Shown piece after piece: positions 48,330 to 58,427 of a stretch of 64,000 nt of DNA. The notes below the pieces were generated by a model. That model made no database searches. It was not told the origin of the DNA and was given only the letters and a program-made list of their open reading frames with translations. The stretch's first letter is position 1, and each line of letters begins with the position of its first letter. The translations under genes and the position numbers were made by a program. Source of the DNA: Acinetobacter sp. B51(2017) (GTDB lineage: Bacteria > Pseudomonadota > Gammaproteobacteria > Pseudomonadales > Moraxellaceae); the NCBI RefSeq assembly GCF_003711395.1, contig NZ_PJRJ01000015.1, positions 1 to 64,000 of the forward strand. The letters run 5' to 3'.

Positions 48330-49499
48330 TTAGATACGAGCAATCACTTCATGAATTGCAGCTACGGTTTTATCCATACTGTCAGTGCTTAAAGTTGGAT
48401 GTACCAAGAACATTAAACTGCTTTCACCCAATTGTTGTGCATTGGTTAAACGCTGGGCTGGACGCCATGGTGTATCATCAAAAGCATGTTCTAAATACAC
48501 TTCTGAGCATGAACCACTAAAGCATGGTACACCCAGTGCATTGATTTCCGCCATAATACGATCACGCGACCAACCTTGTGGCAATTGTTCAATATTCACT
48601 TGAACATAGCATTTATATGCTGCATGTTCATACTGCTCTGAAGGCTGATGCACCGTAAAATATGGGCTATCGGCAAATGCTGCATAGATGGTTTGCATAT
48701 TGGCATTACGCTGAGCTGTCCATTCTGGCATTTGCTTTAACTGTAAACGACCGATCACCGCTTGCATTTCCATCATGCGCCAGTTGGTACCAAACGAATC
48801 ATGTAACCAACGGAAACCCGGCGGGTGTTGTTTGTTGTAAATGCTGTCAAAGTTTTTACCATGGTCTTTATATGACCACATTTTTTTCCACAGGCTTTCA
48901 TCATTGGTGGTGACCATGCCACCCTCGCCACCCGTGGTCATAATTTTGTCTTGGCAAAATGACCATGCTGCAATATGACCAATAGAACCCGCAGATTTAC
49001 CTTTGTATTTAGCACCATGCGCTTGGGCACAGTCTTCAATCACATAAAGACCTTTTTCTTGCGCCAATTGCATAATTGGATCCATATCACACATCCAACC
49101 TGCCAAATGCACACAAATAATGGCTTTGGTATTTGGCGTTAATACTGCTTCAATAGTGCGACGTGAAATGTTTTGTGAATCCAGCTCTACATCGGCAAAA
49201 ATTGGATTTGCGCCTGCGGTTACAATTGAACTTGCCGAAGCTAAAAAGGTACGTGAGGTAACAATCACGTCATCACCCGCGCCTACACCTAATGCTTTTA
49301 AAGCCACATCTAATGCAACAGTACCATTGGCAAGTGCAACTGCATATTGAGTCTCGGCAAATTGTGCAAACTCTTTTTCAAACTCACGGCACTCTTGTCC
49401 CGTCCAATAATTAACTTTATTAGAGAGTAAAACTTGAGATACAGCATTAGCCTCTTGTTGACTAAAGCTTGGCCATGGTTCAAATGCAGTGTTTAACAT
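48330..49499 (-). CDS. PLP-dependent sugar aminotransferase (PglE/DegT type)
   Basis: 389 aa DegT/DnrJ/EryC1 family. Lys185 in SFCQDKIMTTGGEGGMV is the PLP-bearing residue. It should add the C4 amino group to the 4-keto sugar from Gdr, giving UDP-QuiNAc4N. Homologues in Acinetobacter K loci are called qhbB. It starts at the ATG 31 bases before the acetyltransferase gene. Confidence 0.9.
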   Translation of the reverse strand: MLNTAFEPWPSFSQQEANAVSQVLLSNKVNYWTGQECREFEKEFAQFAETQYAVALANGTVALDVALKALGVGAGDDVIVTSRTFLASASSIVTAGANPIFADVELDSQNISRRTIEAVLTPNTKAIICVHLAGWMCDMDPIMQLAQEKGLYVIEDCAQAHGAKYKGKSAGSIGHIAAWSFCQDKIMTTGGEGGMVTTNDESLWKKMWSYKDHGKNFDSIYNKQHPPGFRWLHDSFGTNWRMMEMQAVIGRLQLKQMPEWTAQRNANMQTIYAAFADSPYFTVHQPSEQYEHAAYKCYVQVNIEQLPQGWSRDRIMAEINALGVPCFSGSCSEVYLEHAFDDTPWRPAQRLTNAQQLGESSLMFLVHPTLSTDSMDKTVAAIHEVIARI

Positions 49500-49529
49500 G
49501 ATGGTTCCTAAAATATTTAAAAGCTAAAT

Positions 49530-50195
49530 TTATTTTTTCTCTAAAATTCGTGCGGGGTTACCCACAACGGTCACGCCTGCGGGTACGCTTTTGGTCACCA
49601 CCGCGCCCATACCTACAATGGCACCTTTACCAATCACTAAAGGTTTGTCTGGTTTACCTTGTTTAATAACCGCACCTGTGCCTATATAGGCATGATCATG
49701 AATATGAATATTACCATTGCACTTTACCCCAGGTGCAAAGGTAACATAATCACTAATCACACAATCATGTGCGACATAACTAAAGTAATTGGCATGAAAA
49801 CATTTACCAATCTGAATGTTTGAGGTGAGGTGCACATGGTTACATAATACTGCACCCTCACCTATCTTCACGTCATCCATCATAATCATTGTATCTGCAT
49901 AAACAGACCAAGTTTTAATACCTGCTAAATTCAGCTTTACAACAAGTTTCTCTCGAATTTTACTATTGGCTATTGCAATGGCAACATATTTTTCCTGAGC
50001 AGGCAACTTCGTAAACTCATCAAAATTATATACTTTATGACCATTAACTAAGGCACTATTTTCACCATCATCAATAAAGACCAGCTCATAATCTTGTGTA
50101 GCAAGATGACTCAATTGTTTTCTAGCTAAAGGCATAACACCACGGCCAAAGCCACTTGCTCCATAAATAGCATATAATATCTTATTACTACTCAT
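49530..50195 (-). CDS. Sugar N-acetyltransferase (PglD type)
   Basis: 221 aa. N-terminal Rossmann-like cap (YAIYGASGFGRGVMPLA) and a C-terminal left-handed beta-helix with hexapeptide repeats, ending VPAGVTVVGNPARILEKK. The catalytic His is probably in the SYVAHDCVISDY segment. It should acetylate (or hydroxybutyrylate) UDP-QuiNAc4N; the acyl group cannot be told. Overlaps the initiating transferase gene by 8 bases. Confidence 0.88.
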   Translation of the reverse strand: MSSNKILYAIYGASGFGRGVMPLARKQLSHLATQDYELVFIDDGENSALVNGHKVYNFDEFTKLPAQEKYVAIAIANSKIREKLVVKLNLAGIKTWSVYADTMIMMDDVKIGEGAVLCNHVHLTSNIQIGKCFHANYFSYVAHDCVISDYVTFAPGVKCNGNIHIHDHAYIGTGAVIKQGKPDKPLVIGKGAIVGMGAVVTKSVPAGVTVVGNPARILEKK

Positions 50196-50787
50196 CTTTG
50201 TTTCCAGTAAAACGAGTCATAGTGACTTCTTCAGATTGATTAATACCTTCTTTAATCAAAACTTTTTTTACTGTTTGAAACATGATTTTAAAATCAAGCC
50301 ATGTAGAGCGATTTTCGACATACCATGTATCTAGTTTAAATTTTTCTTCCCAGCTGATTGAGTTTCGACCATTGACTTGAGCATAACCTGTCATACCAGG
50401 GCGTACGTTATGGCGTTTGGCCTGTTCTGCATTATATAAGGGTAAATAATCCATAAGTAATGGACGTGGCCCAACAATACTCATATCACCTTTAATCACA
50501 TTCCAAAGCTCTGGCATTTCGTCCAAACTTGTTGAACGTAGCATTTTGCCAAATTTAGGTAAGCGGTCTTCATTAGGTAATAAATTGCCTTGTGCATCTC
50601 GCTCATCTGTCATAGTACGAAACTTAATCATTTCAAATGGTTTACCATGTAAACCTGGGCGTACCTGACGAAAAATGACTGGTGATCCTAAATTTTTACG
50701 AACTTTATAAGCAACATAAAAATATAAAGGAGAAAGAATAATTAATGCAGTTCCTGCAATAATAATATCAAGTAAACGTTTTAACAT
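50188..50787 (-). CDS. Initiating sugar-phosphate transferase (PglC/Itr type)
   Basis: 199 aa, the small monotopic polyprenyl-phosphate phosphoglycosyl transferase. One re-entrant hydrophobic helix (about 5-25), then VIFRQVRPG, MIKFRTM, STSLDEMPELWNV and SIVGPRPLL. It transfers QuiNAc4NAc-phosphate to undecaprenyl phosphate as the first step of K-unit assembly. Homologues are named itrB in Acinetobacter. It directly abuts the GT4 gene. Confidence 0.92.
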   Translation of the reverse strand: MLKRLLDIIIAGTALIILSPLYFYVAYKVRKNLGSPVIFRQVRPGLHGKPFEMIKFRTMTDERDAQGNLLPNEDRLPKFGKMLRSTSLDEMPELWNVIKGDMSIVGPRPLLMDYLPLYNAEQAKRHNVRPGMTGYAQVNGRNSISWEEKFKLDTWYVENRSTWLDFKIMFQTVKKVLIKEGINQSEEVTMTRFTGNKDE

Positions 50788-51930
50788 TTAAATTAAGCCC
50801 ATTTCTTGCATCATATGTTTATTGACTTGATGCACATCATATTTTTCTAATGCAATTTGGCGCGAACGCTGACCCATTTTAACAACTAAATCGGGCTGTT
50901 GAATAAATTGCTGCATAGCATGCACAAGGCTGTCTACAGATTTTACTTCGACTAAGAAACCATTATCACCATTTATCACGGTTTCACGGCAGCCTGGTGC
51001 ATCTGTAGTAATAATTGCGCGACCCATTGCCATTGCTTCTAATACAGTACGTGGCGTACCTTCACGATAGGAAGGTAAGACATAAATAGAACTTTGAGCA
51101 ATTGCAGGACGTACATCGCTGAGTTTGCCCCAATAGTTTAAAGTGTTTTCTGCAATCCACGTATCTAATTCTGCCTGAGAAATAGCATTAGGGTTTTCAT
51201 CAATCCAACCCACCAAATTAAACTCTACATGCGGATATTGTTTTTTTATTATTTTTGCTGCAGCTGCATATTCACGCACGCCTTTATCACCTAATAGCCG
51301 TGCTATAAGTAAAAAGGAAATTTTGGTTTCTTGGTTTTGGTCTATAGGTAAAGCTAATACATTAAAGTCAGAAACATTTACCCCAGAACCATTGACCACA
51401 ACAGCAGGCAATTGCTTGTTAATGAGTTTAAAGTCCTGAAATAGTTTTAGATCATCTGGATTTTGAAAAAATACTTTATGCGTATGGGCTAAAGCATTTT
51501 TATATAAGTTATGAACTATCTTTTGAAATAGGCTACGTTTACTACCCTCTTCTACATTTTGAAAGGCATAGCCTAACCCTGTAATTAGGGAAAAACGCTT
51601 TGGTACTTTAGCCATCCATGCTGAGAGTGTGCCATATATCACAGGCTTAATAGTATAAGACAATACGTAATCTGGCTTAATCTGTTTAATAAGTCTGTAC
51701 ATTACCAATAGGGTGTTAAAATCAGCAACTGGGTTTGTACCTGTGCGTTGCATTGGTACATCATATACAGCATAACCTAATGCTTCTAATCTAATTTTCT
51801 GCTCAGGAAAATTATCAACATGAGGGGAAAAAATATGAATTTCGAAGCCTTTTTCTTGAATAGCTTCAAGAAGTTTTCCACGAAAATTTAAAACAGAAGG
51901 CAAGTAACTAGAAATAATCAAAAATTTCAC
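50788..51930 (-). CDS. Glycosyltransferase family 4
   Basis: 380 aa, GT-B fold. N-terminal donor side (ISSYLPSVLNFRGKLLEAI) and C-terminal EGTPRTVLEAMAMGRAIITTDAPGCRETV, the EX7E-type motif of retaining GT4 enzymes. It is the only conventional glycosyltransferase in the cluster and should add the second sugar to the lipid-linked first one. ATGA overlap with the upstream gene. Confidence 0.9.
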   Translation of the reverse strand: MKFLIISSYLPSVLNFRGKLLEAIQEKGFEIHIFSPHVDNFPEQKIRLEALGYAVYDVPMQRTGTNPVADFNTLLVMYRLIKQIKPDYVLSYTIKPVIYGTLSAWMAKVPKRFSLITGLGYAFQNVEEGSKRSLFQKIVHNLYKNALAHTHKVFFQNPDDLKLFQDFKLINKQLPAVVVNGSGVNVSDFNVLALPIDQNQETKISFLLIARLLGDKGVREYAAAAKIIKKQYPHVEFNLVGWIDENPNAISQAELDTWIAENTLNYWGKLSDVRPAIAQSSIYVLPSYREGTPRTVLEAMAMGRAIITTDAPGCRETVINGDNGFLVEVKSVDSLVHAMQQFIQQPDLVVKMGQRSRQIALEKYDVHQVNKHMMQEMGLI

Positions 51931-53285
51931 TTTGTATCCTTAAGCGCCAAATTATTCTTTACAATTCTAAATTTTCCACTCTTCTCTTTAGGAATATTTT
52001 CCACATAATTGATATCCAACTGAATATCATTTCCTATTCTTTCACGCAATGCAGATATAAAATTCAACTCTTCATCATTAGTGAATTCATTATTTACAAC
52101 AAGCTTTACTTCTATATGGTCTATTTTATCTTGAATAAGCTGAAAACAAATAATACCTTTAGCATTTTTTGTTGAATTACTAATATTACCTAGATTTACT
52201 TTGCCATATGCTGGTGAAAAAATATAGTCAGTTGTACGTCCTTGAATGCTTTCTACTAAAGGAAAAGTAGATCCGCACTTACATTTCTTTGAAGGCTCTG
52301 ACAAGGTAATCGAGTCTCCAATACGATAACGTATTAAGGGTGTACCATGTGTTGTAAAAGATGTAACTAACATCTGACCAGATGTAGTCGGTTGCAAATT
52401 ATCATCTACAACTTCAAATATTCCTGTCAAAGGATGAATATGTAGATGACCAGCTTCACATTCCAGAATTAATGGTGCCCCCTCAGAGGATGCATATTGG
52501 TCCACCAACTTACAACCTAAAATTTCAGAGATAACCTCTCTATGTTCCGCCAACACAGTTTCTGCCGTTGGAAAAAAAATTTTTACCTTACCCGAATATT
52601 TTAAACCTTTAGATTTAGCAATCTGACAGATTTCAAATACACTAGAGGGAAATCCAACCATAAATTCTGGCTGAAATTCATTTAAAGATTTCCAATAAAC
52701 ATCAAAGTTTTTTTCATTAATTAAAAAAGTCGAATAAAATCTTATTTTATTTATAAAGTCATAATGGGAGCAAATACCTTTTTCTATGTCATGTTGAGTA
52801 ACCAAATTTTTACCTGAGAACCATGCAGTTTTTTTACCTAAACTATATCCATGCTTCGCGCGAAAATTATCAATAAGAGCGAATCTTTCTTGTACATCCT
52901 GATGAGTGTATATAACTTTCATAGAGGCACCCGTAGTACCCCCTGTTAAGCTAACTTTACCTTTTTCTTCAGAAATTGTTTTTATTATATTTAGATTATT
53001 GATTACATGTTCTTTTAAAAGAATAGGAAACTCACTTAATTCTTTACCTCTATAATCTTTATACCAATTAGAGTTTTGGGTCGCATAATCAAGAAAGTCT
53101 TGCTTTTTCTTGTTCATTTCCTCTTGCCACTCGAATTCATTCATACTCTCTATTTTTTTATAATAGTTTTTGTAAAAATAATATTTACCACTATGTCGCA
53201 TTTTATATTGGTTCACGTTAAACAAAGTAACTAATAGATTTTGAAAAAAGTACGGTAAAACTCGTAAAACTTTCTCTTTATTCAT
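51927..53285 (-). CDS. PaaK/CapK-like adenylate-forming enzyme
   Basis: 452 aa from the ATG at 53285, overlapping the end of wzy. ANL superfamily signatures: the phosphate-binding loop SLTGGTTGASM, the central YASSEGAP, RYRIGD, and a CxC pair in KKCKCGSTFPLVESIQGR, as in phenylacetate-CoA ligase. It ends with a lysine-containing C-terminal domain (PKEKSGKFRIV), which carries the usual catalytic Lys. The family activates carboxylic acids as acyl-AMP. In a capsule locus it might attach an acyl or amino-acid group to the sugar; this is inference. AT-rich. Confidence 0.82.
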   Translation of the reverse strand: MNKEKVLRVLPYFFQNLLVTLFNVNQYKMRHSGKYYFYKNYYKKIESMNEFEWQEEMNKKKQDFLDYATQNSNWYKDYRGKELSEFPILLKEHVINNLNIIKTISEEKGKVSLTGGTTGASMKVIYTHQDVQERFALIDNFRAKHGYSLGKKTAWFSGKNLVTQHDIEKGICSHYDFINKIRFYSTFLINEKNFDVYWKSLNEFQPEFMVGFPSSVFEICQIAKSKGLKYSGKVKIFFPTAETVLAEHREVISEILGCKLVDQYASSEGAPLILECEAGHLHIHPLTGIFEVVDDNLQPTTSGQMLVTSFTTHGTPLIRYRIGDSITLSEPSKKCKCGSTFPLVESIQGRTTDYIFSPAYGKVNLGNISNSTKNAKGIICFQLIQDKIDHIEVKLVVNNEFTNDEELNFISALRERIGNDIQLDINYVENIPKEKSGKFRIVKNNLALKDTK

Positions 53286-54495
53286 GGATATCACCTTTTT
53301 TAGACAATTTTTTGCCTATCAAAACAACTAAACTAATTACCATAAAAAGAATCCAAAATTCTCTTTTTCTTAAGTGGTAAGTATAACCCCAAGATATTAT
53401 CAACCCTATAAAAAAAGGAAAAAAATAATATAAATATCTTTTACAGTCACCACTAATATATTTACTTTTCAAACTATCAAAAAACATGTACATAAAATAT
53501 AAATATGCAATAAAACCTAGTACACCGCCTGCTGCTATAATTGACATATATGAACTATGAATTTCATAGACTTCACTATAAACTCCTGAAATATTACCAA
53601 AACCTACTCCTAATATAGGCTTATCCCAAAAAGCACTAATCATCACTCTAAGGTTCTCAGCAAAGAAACCCTCTGTAAAATTTTCGACAGTATCTTCATT
53701 AAATTTAGATTCAAATCTATTTTGCATACCTGGAATGTTTTCTATCCCCCAGCTAAAAAAAATTGATATTATTATCAAAAATATAAAAAACAATGATGCG
53801 CAGTATACAGATATTTTTTTATCATATTTATTTAAGGAAAAACTTGTTACTATCATCAAAAAAAACAATCCTGAAAAAAAACCTAATAAAGCTGCCCTTT
53901 TAAATGTAAAAATCAAAGCTAAAATTATTATTGTGAATAAAGAAATGTTAATAATGGTAGGTTTTAGTTTTTTTGACAAAAAAGCTGGTAATAAAATAGC
54001 TAAAAATAAGCCAAAATAAGCTCCGGCTTGACCAGTGTTTCTAAAAGTTCCAGACAATCCTCCTTCAGTTCCAGGAAACCACTGTGGAAAGATAAAGAAA
54101 TGTAGTAAACCTATAATAGCTATAACAGAGCTACCGTATAGAATTGATTTAAAAATATTATTTAAATCAATATTTTTAGAGTAATAAGCTATATTAATTA
54201 GTGCAATACTTACAACAAATATAAAAATATGAATAATATATTCAAAGACAGCCTTTTCATATTTAAAAGAAAATATTGAAGAAAATAACATTATAATCAA
54301 AAATGGAATATATGCCTTATAAGTTTTCGGAAAAAAAAAGATATTTTTATTTATTAAAATCAAAAATAAGCAATAAATTATAATAAAAAAGCCAAATATA
54401 TCAGCATAAGTAAGTCTAGATGCTATACCACCATCACTCTCAGTCCAAGTTATACCAGATAAGATAGTAAATATACCTAAAATAAAATAAATCAT
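53278..54495 (-). CDS. wzy: Capsule polymerase Wzy
   Basis: 405 aa, about eleven membrane helices, very AT-rich (many AAA/ATT/TTT codons). The Wzy_C-type large loop holds LGVGFGNISGVYSEVYEIHSSYMSIIA, the signature region of O-antigen polymerases. It joins K units in the periplasm. Wzy proteins are highly variable, so the call rests on topology, this motif and position next to wzx. Confidence 0.85.
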   Translation of the reverse strand: MIYFILGIFTILSGITWTESDGGIASRLTYADIFGFFIIIYCLFLILINKNIFFFPKTYKAYIPFLIIMLFSSIFSFKYEKAVFEYIIHIFIFVVSIALINIAYYSKNIDLNNIFKSILYGSSVIAIIGLLHFFIFPQWFPGTEGGLSGTFRNTGQAGAYFGLFLAILLPAFLSKKLKPTIINISLFTIIILALIFTFKRAALLGFFSGLFFLMIVTSFSLNKYDKKISVYCASLFFIFLIIISIFFSWGIENIPGMQNRFESKFNEDTVENFTEGFFAENLRVMISAFWDKPILGVGFGNISGVYSEVYEIHSSYMSIIAAGGVLGFIAYLYFMYMFFDSLKSKYISGDCKRYLYYFFPFFIGLIISWGYTYHLRKREFWILFMVISLVVLIGKKLSKKGDIHE

Positions 54496-54520
54496 TTAAA
54501 ATAACTCCAGGAGATATACT

Positions 54521-55735
54521 CTATCTATTCGTAATAGACTTCCAATGATAAACTAAAAAAAATATTAAAATACTAAACAAGACATAAAATATTCCATTAA
54601 ATATCAAAAACATATTTACAATGCTTTCTTTAAAAAAAATAAAAGGTGAAATTCTAAAAAAGAAACCAAACATTGATATAAACATAAGGATCTTTTCTTT
54701 ATTTAAATTATAGAATATTGTTGAATAGGTAGACGTTAGGAACTGACCCACACCAATAGGCAACATTAACCACAAAATATCATTTATACCACTCCAGTTT
54801 TCGCCAAATATAAATGTATTAAAATAATAAATAACTACACACATGAAACCTATTAAAGAACTAGATAAAATAAAACCAAAAATATAATTTTTTATAAAAT
54901 ATTTAAAATAATCATTTTTATCTTTTGTTTTTAGATAAAAAATATTTGAAATAGACCTACCCACTAGATTTAATGGTATATTTATAATTTTTGTTAATAA
55001 AAATATATAACCAACAACTAAAGGAGCTAATGTTGTTAAGTAAATCAAGGGTAAATAATAACTTATATTTTGAAAAATATACTCAGGTGTAGCAAACTTT
55101 ATGTAATTTGAATTATCATAAAAAGTTTTTTTTAGATTGATTTTATTTTCATATTTATGAAAATTTAATAAATAGTCTTTAGACAATCTAAAAAATCCCG
55201 TAGCAAAGTTTACTATATGTCCTACTAATAATCCAATACCAACACCTAAAAAACCAAAAAGTATAGAAATTAAATTGCTAGTTATAACTTGAGAAACTCT
55301 GGTTTTACTAATATCAGAGAATTTCTCTCTATAAAGGGCCCAATAATAGAATATGTTATACAATCCAATAAAAAATGAGCATATTGGAATTAATATCCAG
55401 TATTTTTCTAAATCAAAAAATAAACTTAATATGATATAGAGAGTTAAATATAATATGCTAAATAGAATATTTAAGCTCAAAGAAAGGTGGATTAAATTCA
55501 CCACTTCACTTAATTCATTTTTTTTAGGTATAGCAACTTCAAACCTTCCGGTTGACAAACCAGAAAGTATTAGTGTAATACCTACAAAAATTGTTAACTT
55601 CTCATAATCTAAAGGAGTATATAATCTAGTCAGTAGCGGAATGGTAAAAACCATTAAGATTTGAGCAAAAAAAACTCCACTACTCAGTATACTGACAGAT
55701 TTAACAAAATTGTTTTTTTTTAGAATTCTTATCAT
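54521..55735 (-). CDS. wzx: K-unit flippase Wzx
   Basis: 404 aa from the ATG at 55735, which overlaps the tviC-like stop (ATGA). About twelve membrane helices of the MOP/PST flippase family, very AT-rich. It moves the lipid-linked K unit across the inner membrane. The first helix region reads [19 protein letters not shown]. Confidence 0.85.
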   Translation of the reverse strand: MIRILKKNNFVKSVSILSSGVFFAQILMVFTIPLLTRLYTPLDYEKLTIFVGITLILSGLSTGRFEVAIPKKNELSEVVNLIHLSLSLNILFSILYLTLYIILSLFFDLEKYWILIPICSFFIGLYNIFYYWALYREKFSDISKTRVSQVITSNLISILFGFLGVGIGLLVGHIVNFATGFFRLSKDYLLNFHKYENKINLKKTFYDNSNYIKFATPEYIFQNISYYLPLIYLTTLAPLVVGYIFLLTKIINIPLNLVGRSISNIFYLKTKDKNDYFKYFIKNYIFGFILSSSLIGFMCVVIYYFNTFIFGENWSGINDILWLMLPIGVGQFLTSTYSTIFYNLNKEKILMFISMFGFFFRISPFIFFKESIVNMFLIFNGIFYVLFSILIFFLVYHWKSITNR

Positions 55736-56751
55736 GTTAAATCTGTATACCACATAGTCGCTAACTGAATTCCATCATCTATTTTATGCGTCGGTTCGTA
55801 ACCAACCAATGTTTTTATCTTTGCAATACTTGCCTGTGAATGGCGTACATCACCTGCTCTAAAGTCACGATATACAGGTTGTTTTGAATAAACTACACCA
55901 TTTGCATTTAATGATGTTTTAATGGCATTAAACAAATCATTTAACGTAGTACGGTCACCTACAGCTACGTTATAGACTTGGTTTTTAGCTTCATCTTGCG
56001 CTGTCGCAGCTAAAATATTGGCTTGTACCGTATTATCAATAAAACAGAAATCACGGCTAGTTTCACCATCGCCATTAATAAATACATCATCACCCGCAAT
56101 CATAGCTGCTGTCCATTTTGGAATCACGGCAGCATAGGCACCATTTGGATCTTGGCGCTGACCAAATACATTAAAATAACGTAAACCAATGGCTTTAAAA
56201 CCGTAAGTACGGGCAAACACATCGGCATACAATTCATTTACATACTTGGTTACGGCATACGGTGACAATGGATTACCGATGTTCTCTTCAACTTTTGGCA
56301 ATGCCGGATGATCACCATAGGTTGAACTACTGGCTGCATACGTAAAACTTGTAACGTTTGCATCACGCGCTGCAGTCAGCATATTTAAAAAACCACTAAT
56401 GTTGGTAGCATTGGTGGTGATCGGGTCGGCAATAGAACGTGGTACAGAACCAAGAGCCGCTTGGTGTAGCACATAGTCCACACCTTGGCAGGCATTTTGA
56501 CAATCTGCAAACTCACGAATATCGCCTTCAATAAAACGGAATTTTGCCCATTGCTCAGCAGTGACTAAGCTTTGCACTTCGTCTAAATTATGTTGATTCC
56601 CTGTTGCAAAGTTATCTAAACCCACAACCGTTTGATTGAGTTTTAATAAGGTTTCTAAAAGATTAGAGCCAATAAAACCAGCCACCCCTGTCACTAACCA
56701 AGTTTTAGGCTGTTGCTGTAATTGCTCACATACGCTTTGATATTGGCTCAT
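55732..56751 (-). CDS. tviC: UDP-N-acetylhexosamine 4-epimerase (TviC/WbpP type)
   Basis: 339 aa SDR epimerase. NAD motif GVAGFIGSN, catalytic [16 protein letters not shown], and YAVTKYVNE (YxxxK). Close to WbpP/TviC, which act on UDP-GlcNAc(A). With the neighbouring dehydrogenase it should give UDP-GalNAcA. Homologues in Acinetobacter K loci are gne2-like. Confidence 0.9.
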   Translation of the reverse strand: MSQYQSVCEQLQQQPKTWLVTGVAGFIGSNLLETLLKLNQTVVGLDNFATGNQHNLDEVQSLVTAEQWAKFRFIEGDIREFADCQNACQGVDYVLHQAALGSVPRSIADPITTNATNISGFLNMLTAARDANVTSFTYAASSSTYGDHPALPKVEENIGNPLSPYAVTKYVNELYADVFARTYGFKAIGLRYFNVFGQRQDPNGAYAAVIPKWTAAMIAGDDVFINGDGETSRDFCFIDNTVQANILAATAQDEAKNQVYNVAVGDRTTLNDLFNAIKTSLNANGVVYSKQPVYRDFRAGDVRHSQASIAKIKTLVGYEPTHKIDDGIQLATMWYTDLT

Positions 56752-56773
56752 TCTTTATATTCCTTAATTCAAA

Positions 56774-58051
56774 TTATAAACGGATGTCAGATTCAGATTG
56801 GTCAAGTACATATTTTAGGTCATATAAAATATGCTCAGTTTTACCTAATGCACGAATTTCTGCGGCACCCATCGCTTTAAACTGATCATGTGCAACTGCT
56901 AGAATCACCGCATCATACTGACCATTTTGTAACTCTTGTACTGGCGTGATGTTATATTCATGCTCAGCTTCTGCGGCATCTACCCAAGGATCATAGACAT
57001 CAGCTTGAATATGGTATTCTTGCAGTTCATGCACAATATCAATAATTTTCGTATTACGAATATCTGGGCAGTTTTCTTTAAAACTCAAACCAAGCACTAA
57101 AACTTTAGCGCCTTCAACTTGAATTTTTTTCTTAATCATGCCTTTAACCAGCTGAGTGACCACATAAGCCCCCATCGCATCGTTTAAACGACGACCGGCT
57201 AAAATAATTTCTGGGTGGTAACCAATGGCTTGTGCTTTATGGGTTAAGTAATACGGGTCTACACCAATACAGTGACCGCCAACTAAACCAGGACGGAACG
57301 GTAAGAAGTTCCATTTTGTACCTGCGGCTTTAAGTACTGCTTCGGTATCAATGCCCATTTTATTAAAGATCACAGCCAGTTCATTAATTAAGGCAATGTT
57401 GACATCACGCTGGGTGTTTTCAATGACTTTCGCGGCTTCTGCCACTTTAATGCTGGCTGCTTTATGCGTGCCTGCTTCAATAATTAAGTTATAAACTTGA
57501 TCAACAAAGTCAGCCACTTCAGGGGTAGAACCTGAAGTGATTTTTAAAATATTGGTGACACGGTGCAGTTTATCACCTGGGTTAATCCGCTCAGGGCTAT
57601 AACCGGCAAAGAAATCTTGGTTAAATTTAAGCCCAGACACTTGCTCTAAAACAGGAATACAACTTTCTTCAGTTGCTCCTGGATATACCGTTGACTCATA
57701 AACGACGACATCACCTGCTTTAAGTACCTGACCAATACTTTGTGAAGCTTTAATCAGTGGGGTTAAATCAGGTTGTTTAAATTCATCAATCGGCGTTGGT
57801 ACAGTCACAATAAAGAAGTTACAGTCTTTTAAGTCTTCTAAATTCGCTGTATAGCTTAAATGAGTAGATTGTGCTAATTCTTCTGGTGATACTTCTAATG
57901 TGTGGTCTTGACCACTTTTAAGTTCATCAATGCGTTTTTGATGAATATCAAACCCCACAACTGGTACTTTTTTACCAAATTCTACTGCTAATGGTAGGCC
58001 AACATAACCTAAACCAATAATTGCAATTTTTATTTCCGAGAGTTGTAACAT
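56774..58051 (-). CDS. gna: UDP-N-acetylhexosamine 6-dehydrogenase (TviB/Gna)
   Basis: 425 aa. Three-domain UDP-sugar dehydrogenase: NAD motif [10 protein letters not shown] near the start, substrate loop and the catalytic Cys in [17 protein letters not shown]-terminal domain ending in RNTKIIDIV. It oxidises UDP-GlcNAc or UDP-GalNAc to the uronate. First gene of the leftward K cluster, with a promoter at 58100-58128. 22 bases separate it from tviC. Confidence 0.93.
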   Translation of the reverse strand: MLQLSEIKIAIIGLGYVGLPLAVEFGKKVPVVGFDIHQKRIDELKSGQDHTLEVSPEELAQSTHLSYTANLEDLKDCNFFIVTVPTPIDEFKQPDLTPLIKASQSIGQVLKAGDVVVYESTVYPGATEESCIPVLEQVSGLKFNQDFFAGYSPERINPGDKLHRVTNILKITSGSTPEVADFVDQVYNLIIEAGTHKAASIKVAEAAKVIENTQRDVNIALINELAVIFNKMGIDTEAVLKAAGTKWNFLPFRPGLVGGHCIGVDPYYLTHKAQAIGYHPEIILAGRRLNDAMGAYVVTQLVKGMIKKKIQVEGAKVLVLGLSFKENCPDIRNTKIIDIVHELQEYHIQADVYDPWVDAAEAEHEYNITPVQELQNGQYDAVILAVAHDQFKAMGAAEIRALGKTEHILYDLKYVLDQSESDIRL

Positions 58052-58099
58052 CCTACAGCCTTTTATTTATATAAGAGTCAAGCAGATAAAGCCGCGCAC

Positions 58100-58128
58100 A
58101 ATATATCAGAAATTGTATTAAGGTTTAA
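58100..58128 (-). promoter_or_regulatory. Putative promoter of the gna-led K operon
   Basis: On the minus strand TTAAAC (58128-58123), 17-base spacer, TATATT (58105-58100), about 50 bases before the gna ATG. Confidence 0.5.
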
Positions 58129-58318
58129 TGTTTTTTAACTAAAAGCTTTAATTTTAGTTACATTAAACTCTATGAATAATCGTAGAATATTAAAAGCATA
58201 TTAAATATTTTACGCTATTAAAGAGTATATTTTTGATTCAATTGAATTTTGTTCAAAAGTCAACTAATGCTGAGCGCTTTGCTCTTGTATAAGTATAGAA
58301 ATAATTTAGGGATAACTC

Positions 58319-58346
58319 TTGATCTTGTGTCAAGACCATATATGAT
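58319..58346 (+). promoter_or_regulatory. Putative promoter of wza-wzb-wzc
   Basis: TTGATC (58319-58324), 16-base spacer, TATGAT (58341-58346), about 80 bases before the wza start. Confidence 0.45.
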
Positions 58347-58427
58347 TACAGCTCAAGCAAGATGCTCATTTTAAGTAAAATTTTGCGCTAAAAATCTACA
58401 AAATTAATGATTTATATAGGACTTCGG

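Larger units (their letters stand above)
58052..58427. other. 376-base divergent regulatory region of the capsule locus
   Basis: AT-rich gap between the gna and wza operons, with one promoter called on each strand and a CTTGA/TCAAG hairpin (58317-58334) at the wza side. No JUMPstart/ops element or known operator is recognised. Confidence 0.5.

Noticed and set aside
58270-58300. JUMPstart/ops-like element before wza (GCTGAGCGCTTTGCTCTTG)
   Set aside because: It lacks the GGCGGTAG ops core and matches only a short common stretch, so I call no element.
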